Part shown: in pieces, positions 58,655 to 64,000 of the stretch
Numbering within the stretch: the stretch's first letter is position 1
Layout of the letters: each line of letters begins with the position of its first letter
Origin: Pseudomonas sp. 8O
GTDB lineage: Bacteria; Pseudomonadota; Gammaproteobacteria; Pseudomonadales; Pseudomonadaceae
Assembly: GCF_902506495.1 (NCBI RefSeq)
Contig: NZ_LR733265.1
Coordinates: 1,198,868 to 1,262,867, forward strand
Length of the DNA stretch: 64,000 nt
Reading direction: 5' to 3'
Notes under the pieces: model-generated
Told to the model about the DNA's origin: nothing
The model's input: the letters and a program-made list of their open reading frames with translations, nothing else
The model's database searches: none
Translations under genes and position numbers: made by a program

Positions 58655-60082
58655 ATGACGCAAAATATCCCCAAAGCCCCGCCCTACCCTAAAAGCCATA
58701 TCCTGGCTGCTAGCGGCGTAGCTGCGCTGCTGAGCCTGGCTCTGCTGGTGTTTCCTTCGCGTGAAGTCGAAGCGCAGAAAACCTTTCTCGACCTGGACCT
58801 CGGTAACGATACCGAGCAGGTGCTGCAGGAAAAGGACGACCTCCGAGCGGGACAGCCAGTGCCTGGCGCCGCTTCGCCCTTCGCCAAGATCGAGCAAAGC
58901 GCGAACACCGCAGAGAACAGCGCAGAAGACGCTGACAAAGACCGCCTAGAAACAGCTGACACCACTCCTCCTTCCGACCCCAACCGCCACAACATCACGG
59001 TCAGCAATGGCGATACGCTTTCTACCGTATTCGCCAAGGTTGGTCTGAACGCCAATGATCTGCACGAAGCCCTCAATAGCAGCAAGGACGCCAAGCAGTT
59101 CAGCCGTCTCAAAGTGGGCCAGGTGCTGGACTTCGAGCTGAACGAAGATGGCAAGCTGAAGAGCCTGCAGAGCAAGCTCAACGATCTGGAAACCATTCGC
59201 CTTAGCCGTACCGATAAAGGCTTCGACTTCGAGCGTGATCAGATCAAGCCTGAGGTGGTCACCGCATACAGCCGCGGCGTGATCAACAGCTCGCTGTTCC
59301 TCTCCGCCAAGCGTGCCGGCCTGTCGCACAGCCTGACCATGGACCTGGCCAACGTGTTTGGCTACGACATCGACTTCGCCATGGATATTCGCGAAGGTGA
59401 CGAATTCGAAGTGATTTACGAAGAGAAGGTAGTGAACGGCAAGCCCGTAGGCACCGGCAACATCCTTTCGGCGCGCTTCACCAATCGCGGCAAGACCTAC
59501 ACCGCCGTGCGTTACACCAGCAAACAAGGCACTACCAGCTACTACAACGCCAATGGCGAAAGCATGCGCAAGGCGTTCATCCGCACTCCGGTGGACTTCG
59601 CTCGCATCAGCTCGCGCTTCTCCACGGGTCGCAAGCATCCGATCCTGAACAAGATCCGTGCACACAAGGGCGTCGACTATGCCGCGCCACGTGGCACGCC
59701 AATCAAGGCTGCCGGTGACGGTCGCGTAGCACTGGCAGGGCGTAACGGTGGCTACGGCAATACCGTGATCATCCAGCACGGCCAGCGCTATCGCACCCTT
59801 TACGCACACATGCAGGGTTTTGCCAAAGGTGTTCGCAACGGTGCGAACGTCAAACAAGGCCAGATCATCGGCTATATCGGTACTACCGGCCTCTCCACCG
59901 GCCCTCACCTGCACTATGAGTTCCAGGTAAACGGTGTACACGTCGATCCACTCAGCCAGAAGCTGCCGATGGCAGACCCCATTGCAGCGAGCGAGAAACA
60001 GCGCTTCATGCAACTGAGCAAACCGCTGATGGCACGCATGGACCAGGAAAAGGCCACCATGCTAGCCGCCAACCAGCAGTAA
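58655..60082 (+). CDS. M23-family murein endopeptidase (MepM-like)
   Basis: The 475-residue protein has an N-terminal membrane anchor (HILAASGVAALLSLALLVF). An OapA/LysM-like segment carries VSNGDTLSTVFAKVGLN and KVGQVLDFELN. A C-terminal M23 domain follows, with HKGVDYAAPRGTPI, YAHMQGF and HLHYEF as zinc ligands. It cleaves peptidoglycan cross-links in the periplasm during growth. It lies 3 bases before anmK, so cell-wall cutting and recycling are co-expressed. Confidence 0.92.
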   Translation: MTQNIPKAPPYPKSHILAASGVAALLSLALLVFPSREVEAQKTFLDLDLGNDTEQVLQEKDDLRAGQPVPGAASPFAKIEQSANTAENSAEDADKDRLETADTTPPSDPNRHNITVSNGDTLSTVFAKVGLNANDLHEALNSSKDAKQFSRLKVGQVLDFELNEDGKLKSLQSKLNDLETIRLSRTDKGFDFERDQIKPEVVTAYSRGVINSSLFLSAKRAGLSHSLTMDLANVFGYDIDFAMDIREGDEFEVIYEEKVVNGKPVGTGNILSARFTNRGKTYTAVRYTSKQGTTSYYNANGESMRKAFIRTPVDFARISSRFSTGRKHPILNKIRAHKGVDYAAPRGTPIKAAGDGRVALAGRNGGYGNTVIIQHGQRYRTLYAHMQGFAKGVRNGANVKQGQIIGYIGTTGLSTGPHLHYEFQVNGVHVDPLSQKLPMADPIAASEKQRFMQLSKPLMARMDQEKATMLAANQQ

Positions 60083-60085
60083 GCC

Positions 60086-61177
60086 GTGGCCCTCTATATT
60101 GGCGTGATGTCCGGCACCAGCCTGGACGGACTGGACATCGCGCTGATCGATCAGGATCAGCGTCCTCACCTTCTCGCCACGCTCTACCGCCCCATGCCAG
60201 AACAACTGCGTAGCGACCTGCTGGCGCTGTGCACCTCTGGCAATGATGAACTGGCACGCGCAGCCATTGCAGAACAACACTGGGTCGAACTGGCCGCTGC
60301 CGCTGTCAACGAACTCCTGCAGCAACAGAACCTGACCGCGCAGCAGATTCGCGCCATCGGCAGCCATGGCCAGACGGTGCGCCATGAACCGGCGCGCGGC
60401 TTCACCATCCAGATCGGCAACCCTGCGCTGCTGGCCGAGCTTACGGGCATTTGCGTGGTCGCAGACTTCCGCCGGCGCGATGTTGCCGCTGGCGGTCAAG
60501 GGGCTCCTCTGGTCCCAGCCTTCCACCATGACCTGTTCGGCAATAGCCAGCGGCAGGTTGCCGTGCTCAATGTCGGCGGTTTCAGCAACCTCAGCCTGCT
60601 TTCACCCGGCCAGGAGGTTCTGGGATTCGACAGCGGCCCTGGCAACGTTCTGCTCGATGCCTGGATTCAGCATTGCAAGGGCCTGGCCTATGACCGTGAC
60701 GGTGCCTGGGCATCCAGCGGCAAGGTAGACAGCGCGCTGCTGTCGCGACTACTGAGCGATCCCTTCTTCGCCACCCAGGGCCCGAAGAGTACCGGTCGCG
60801 AACTGTTCAACCTCGACTGGCTGCTTGGCCATCTGCAAGCGTCGTCGCGACTGGCCAGCGAAGACGTTCAGGCCACCCTGGTAGAACTCACCGCATGCAG
60901 TATCGTCAGCGCCCTACGCAACGCGCAGGCTCACACGGATGCTCTGCTGGTGTGTGGAGGTGGCGCGCACAACGCTTGTCTGATGAAGCGCCTGCGCGAG
61001 ATGCTGGCTGGAACCGAGGTGAGCAGCACCGCGACTGAGGGCGTAGATCCGGACTGGGTCGAAGCCATGGCCTTCGCCTGGCTGGCACATTGCGCGCTTG
61101 AGGGCATTGCTGGTAATCGCCCGAGCGTGACCGGCGCCAAAGGCCTGCGCGTGCTTGGCGCCATCTACCCGGCGTGA
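60086..61177 (+). CDS. anmK: Anhydro-N-acetylmuramic acid kinase
   Basis: A 363-residue enzyme from a GTG at 60086. LYIGVMSGTSLDGLDIALID is the family opening, with AIGSHGQTVRHEP, FRRRDVAAGGQGAPLVP, NVGGFSNLSLL and DSGPGN as nucleotide and sugar motifs. It phosphorylates anhMurNAc recovered from the cell wall, opening the anhydro ring. It follows the M23 peptidase by 3 bases. Confidence 0.95.
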   Translation: MALYIGVMSGTSLDGLDIALIDQDQRPHLLATLYRPMPEQLRSDLLALCTSGNDELARAAIAEQHWVELAAAAVNELLQQQNLTAQQIRAIGSHGQTVRHEPARGFTIQIGNPALLAELTGICVVADFRRRDVAAGGQGAPLVPAFHHDLFGNSQRQVAVLNVGGFSNLSLLSPGQEVLGFDSGPGNVLLDAWIQHCKGLAYDRDGAWASSGKVDSALLSRLLSDPFFATQGPKSTGRELFNLDWLLGHLQASSRLASEDVQATLVELTACSIVSALRNAQAHTDALLVCGGGAHNACLMKRLREMLAGTEVSSTATEGVDPDWVEAMAFAWLAHCALEGIAGNRPSVTGAKGLRVLGAIYPA

Positions 61178-61227
61178 AAACGAAAACGCCGCGCATCGAG
61201 CACGGCGTCTGTCATCAGGCGATACAT

Positions 61228-61578
61228 TCAGATCGAGAAGGACGACCCGCAACCACAGGTGGTGGTGGCATTGGGGTTCTTGATCACGAAACGCGAACCT
61301 TCCAGCCCTTCCTGATAGTCGACCTCGGAGCCAGCCAGATACTGGAAGCTCATGGCATCGACCACCAGGCTAACGCCTTCGCGCTCGACGATGGTGTCAT
61401 CCTCAGCCACGTCCTCATCGAAGGTAAAACCGTACTGAAAGCCCGAGCAGCCGCCGCCCGTGACGAACACGCGCAGCTTCAGGCGCGGATTACCCTCTTC
61501 ATCGACCAGGTTCTTCACCTTGCTGGCCGCGCCTTGGGTAAAGTGCATGGGGGCAGGGGTGAAGGTTTCGACGCTCAT
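61228..61578 (-). CDS. erpA: Iron-sulfur cluster insertion protein ErpA
   Basis: A 116-residue A-type carrier with the three cluster cysteines in GGGCSGFQYGF and TTCGCGSS. The start is the ATG at 61578. It inserts Fe-S clusters into targets such as IspG. It lies downstream of the bactofilin gene with a 72-bp gap. Confidence 0.94.
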   Translation of the reverse strand: MSVETFTPAPMHFTQGAASKVKNLVDEEGNPRLKLRVFVTGGGCSGFQYGFTFDEDVAEDDTIVEREGVSLVVDAMSFQYLAGSEVDYQEGLEGSRFVIKNPNATTTCGCGSSFSI

Positions 61579-61650
61579 TCTGGACTCCCGGCGCCATGCG
61601 CCATACTGCTTTGGGCGTGCATTATCCGCTTGCCCTACAAAATTGGTCAA

Positions 61651-62061
61651 CTATTGCTCGTTTTCCAGCGTAGCGGGAAGCTCGAGTGGCCGCTCACCAT
61701 CCTTGATATGACAGAGACGCCCCTCGATCTGCGCCCCCATGGCCATCTCCATCAGGCCGTAATGCAGGTTGCCGCGAACCCGAGAGCGTGAACCCAGCTC
61801 AAGATGGCCACTGGCGAATACATCACCACTCACCTCTCCATCGATCACTATATGGGGTGCCCGTATCTCACCTTCAACCAGGCCGCCTGCACTCACGCGC
61901 ACCAGCCCTTCGGTAGCCAGCAGATTACCGGTGACCCGACCATCCACTTGCACCGCGCCCTGAAAGCGCATGTCGCCTACCAGCTCGGCGCCAGCGGCAA
62001 TCAGGCTGGTCTTGCCGCTGAAGCGCTGCAAGTCGGGTTTGGTCTTGTCTTTACTCCACAT
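61651..62061 (-). CDS. Bactofilin-family cytoskeletal protein
   Basis: A 136-residue protein with a beta-helix domain of repeated turns (GDMRFQGAVQVDGRVTGNLLATEG, then GEIRAPHIVIDGEVSGDVFASGHLELG). The N-terminus is short and the C-terminal tail unstructured. Bactofilins polymerise without nucleotide and help cell shape or localisation. It overlaps the upstream DUF gene by 11 bases, within argC-DUF-bactofilin. Confidence 0.92.
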   Translation of the reverse strand: MWSKDKTKPDLQRFSGKTSLIAAGAELVGDMRFQGAVQVDGRVTGNLLATEGLVRVSAGGLVEGEIRAPHIVIDGEVSGDVFASGHLELGSRSRVRGNLHYGLMEMAMGAQIEGRLCHIKDGERPLELPATLENEQ

Positions 62062-62794
62062 GGGTGGCTATCGCTCCTGATTTTATCCATTCGAATGTAC
62101 GGCTCAGCGGCTTGTCGCCCTCGACCTCCGCCTGAACCCTGACCTGACGCGGCTCGAAGCCCGCAGGTAGTTGTAGCTCGCCGAAACGACCCGCTTCGGG
62201 AAAGGACTGGAAGTGCTTGAAGGAGAACGCAATGCTGCTCTCGCTTACCTCGTCGGACAGCGCCGCCAACTCCAACGAGGCCGGCTTACCGTTCTGCTGC
62301 CCTTCGACAGTAATACGCAAACGCCCCTGTAATGCCTCATCACTGGCACCGACTCGGCTCATCAGCAATTTGTAGCGAAATCGCTGCGGCGCGTCCGTGG
62401 CTTGCAGCTCAAAGGCGCGAATGCGAATACCTTCACGACGACTGGCAGGTGCCAGCACGCCTTTGTAGAAGGCCAGATCCTGCTGCTGCTTGAAGATCTG
62501 CTCTTCCAGCAGCTTGATGGTACGACGATTCTGCTCCATGGCCTGCTGCGTGACCTTGTCGCTACTGCCGACCACGGCCAGGCGCTGGCGCAGCAACTCC
62601 AGCTCCTGCTCCTGTTCGGCAAGGCGAGTCAGCAGTGCCCGCGTATCCGCGGGCGCCTGTTGCGGCTGCGCCTGCGGCCAGTACCATCCCAGGGCAAAGG
62701 CCACCGGGATGGCGAGCACCAGCAGCAACTGCAGCCAACGGCGTCTACGTTCGCGACGAGGATCCCTGAGGCGGACCTCCCAGCCCGGTATCAC
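62051..62794 (-). CDS. Membrane-anchored coiled-coil protein (DUF6776-like)
   Basis: A ~247-residue product from a GTG at 62794 that overlaps the argC stop (GTGA). A basic N-terminus (DPRRERRRRW) precedes one membrane span (LQLLLVLAIPVAFALGWYW). A periplasmic coiled coil (RLAEQEQELELLRQRLAVV, NRRTIKLLEEQIFKQQQ) and a beta-rich C-domain complete it. The family name is from memory. Its position ahead of a bactofilin suggests a partner role. Confidence 0.75.
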   Translation of the reverse strand: MIPGWEVRLRDPRRERRRRWLQLLLVLAIPVAFALGWYWPQAQPQQAPADTRALLTRLAEQEQELELLRQRLAVVGSSDKVTQQAMEQNRRTIKLLEEQIFKQQQDLAFYKGVLAPASRREGIRIRAFELQATDAPQRFRYKLLMSRVGASDEALQGRLRITVEGQQNGKPASLELAALSDEVSESSIAFSFKHFQSFPEAGRFGELQLPAGFEPRQVRVQAEVEGDKPLSRTFEWIKSGAIATHVE

Positions 62795-63825
62795 GGCAGC
62801 AGGGCCGCGTGCGACAGACCGAGGCGCTCGTCGAGACCGAAGAGGATGTTCATGTTCTGCACCGCCTGGCCCGAGGCCCCCTTGACCAGATTGTCGATCA
62901 CCGAGAGCACCACCACTAGGTCGCCGCCCTGCGGACGATGCACGGCGATACGGCAAACGTTGCCTCCGCGCACACTACGGGTTTCCGGGTGGCTGCCCGC
63001 CGGCATCACATCGACGAAGGGCTCGCCGGCGTAACGCTTCTCGAACAGCGCCTGAAGATCGACCGAGGTATCGGCAACGCGCGCATAGAGGGTCGCGTGA
63101 ATGCCACGAATCATCGGTGTCAGGTGCGGCACGAAGGTAAGGCCGACATCGCTACCTGCTGCCTGGCGCAGCCCCTGACGAATTTCCGGAAGGTGACGGT
63201 GGCCCTTGACCGAGTAGGCCTTCATGCTCTCGCCGGCCTCGCAGAACAGCGAGCCAACGCTGGCACCACGGCCGGCACCGCTGACACCGCTCTTGCAGTC
63301 GGCGATCAGGCTACCGGTCTCGGCCAGTCCGGCTTCGAGCAGCGGAATCAGCCCCAGCTGAGTGGCGGTCGGGTAGCAGCCGGGTACGGCAATCAAACGG
63401 GCAGTCTTGATCGCCTCGCGGTTGACCTCGGGCAGACCGTACACCGCCTCGCTCAGCAACTCGGGAGCGCCGTGCGGCTGGCCGTACCACTTGGCCCATT
63501 CCTCGGCGTCCTGCAGGCGGAAATCGGCGGACAGATCGATCACCCGCGTACCGGCAGCCAGCAACTCACCAGCCAGAGCATGGGCCACACCGTGCGGGGT
63601 GGCGAAGAACACCACATCACAGGCGCCCAGGGTGGCGACATCCGGCACACTGAACGCGAGTTCAGGGTAGTGGCCGCGCAGATTGGGGTACATCTCATCG
63701 ACGCGCAGGCCGGCCTCGGAACGGGAAGTGATCACGGTCACCTCTGCCTGCGGGTGTTGCGCCAGCAGACGCAGCAGTTCGACACCGGTGTAGCCCGTGC
63801 CGCCGACGATACCGACCTTGATCAT
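62791..63825 (-). CDS. argC: N-acetyl-gamma-glutamyl-phosphate reductase
   Basis: The 344-residue enzyme of arginine synthesis. MIKVGIVGGTGYTGVELLRLL is the NADP site, AVPGCYPTATQLGLIPL holds the catalytic cysteine, KSGVSGAGRGAS follows, and KGHRHLPEI holds the histidine. The start at 63825 opens on the cofactor motif. It is first in an operon with the DUF and bactofilin genes. Confidence 0.96.
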   Translation of the reverse strand: MIKVGIVGGTGYTGVELLRLLAQHPQAEVTVITSRSEAGLRVDEMYPNLRGHYPELAFSVPDVATLGACDVVFFATPHGVAHALAGELLAAGTRVIDLSADFRLQDAEEWAKWYGQPHGAPELLSEAVYGLPEVNREAIKTARLIAVPGCYPTATQLGLIPLLEAGLAETGSLIADCKSGVSGAGRGASVGSLFCEAGESMKAYSVKGHRHLPEIRQGLRQAAGSDVGLTFVPHLTPMIRGIHATLYARVADTSVDLQALFEKRYAGEPFVDVMPAGSHPETRSVRGGNVCRIAVHRPQGGDLVVVLSVIDNLVKGASGQAVQNMNILFGLDERLGLSHAALLP

Positions 63826-63959
63826 CACATGCCCCTTTGCAAAAGCCATTGGAAAGTTGCCGATGATAAAGCCGCATCGGCCAAGCTCCAACCGCGGAGG
63901 TGACGCAGACCGTCAGCTGCCTCTACTATCGAGGCCATTTTTCAGCGCGGGAAGCGAAA

Positions 63960-64000
63960 ATGCTCTATCTCTGGCTCAAGGCTCTGCACATCATCGCCAT
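63960..64000 (+). CDS. hemJ: HemJ-type protoporphyrinogen oxidase, first codons only
   Basis: The ATG at 63960 opens MLYLWLKALHIIA, the start of HemJ, a CopD-like membrane haem-synthesis enzyme found next to argC in Pseudomonas. Only 13 complete codons are present, so the call rests on this start and on position. Confidence 0.7.
   Translation, partial: MLYLWLKALHIIA

Noticed and set aside
1..64000. CRISPR arrays, tRNA and rRNA genes
   Set aside because: I looked for regularly spaced repeats and for cloverleaf or rRNA-like sequence and saw none. The repeats present are dispersed palindromes.

Overview
The window is a 64 kb piece of a high-GC gammaproteobacterial chromosome. Gene content, gene order and abundant intergenic palindromes point to the genus Pseudomonas. 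The blocks norR/fhpR-hmp-ppyR-nnrS, mksFEB, and hemJ-argC-DUF-bactofilin-erpA-anmK-M23-tyrS all resemble Pseudomonas gene neighbourhoods. The repeat families and the norspermidine genes suggest a relative of P. mendocina, P. pseudoalcaligenes or P. oleovorans. Species is an inference, because there is no rRNA gene in the window. Layout from the left: an edge-truncated HD phosphohydrolase; a low-GC islet with a P-loop kinase-like gene and a decayed IS110 transposase; sbcD coupled to an Lrp-type regulator that diverges from a yjeH-type amino-acid exporter; a membrane-anchored TAXI protein; yejK; a glutaredoxin; a GST; a GIY-YIG protein and phosphatidylcholine synthase; a GlxA-type regulator; the polar amino-acid ABC operon aapJQMP, with a MITE-like hairpin between aapJ and aapQ; an esterase, an acyl-CoA synthetase, a cNMP-binding/GGDEF cyclase, a dipeptidase, an RhlB-type helicase, an FAD oxidoreductase, TerC and DNA polymerase II. 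The centre of interest is at 29.2-37.5 kb. An AT-rich integrated element of about 8,327 bp splits fklB, an FKBP-type peptidyl-prolyl isomerase gene. It sits between a truncated haemoglobin gene and a SAM methyltransferase gene in what would otherwise be one overlapping operon. The element has recognisable left and right junctions sharing 14 of 16 bases. It carries a large serine integrase at its right end and a second, small serine recombinase. It also has two tandem four-cysteine miniproteins, two proteins resembling phage tail-tip proteins, two small DNA-binding-like proteins, a winged-helix replication-like protein, a coiled-coil protein and an HNH protein. Its non-coding parts hold a promoter-hairpins-terminator unit that looks like a structured RNA, and an iteron / AT-rich / DnaA-box region that looks like a replication origin. 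There are no capsid, portal, terminase or conjugation genes, so it is best read as a small self-excising integrative element or phage satellite that borrows tail parts. Right of the element lie a nitric-oxide detoxification cluster (norR/fhpR facing hmp-ppyR-nnrS, with two GT-N7-AC operator half-sites); rimI; carboxynorspermidine dehydrogenase and decarboxylase genes; the MksFEB condensin operon without its nuclease partner MksG; a six-MCE-domain lipid-transport protein with a split PqiA; tyrS facing an M23 endopeptidase gene and anmK; erpA; a bactofilin; argC; and the first codons of hemJ. Many intergenic gaps carry palindromic repeats of at least six families. Positions, motifs and overlaps were read directly from the sequence. 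Family names rest on recalled family features, and no database search was run.
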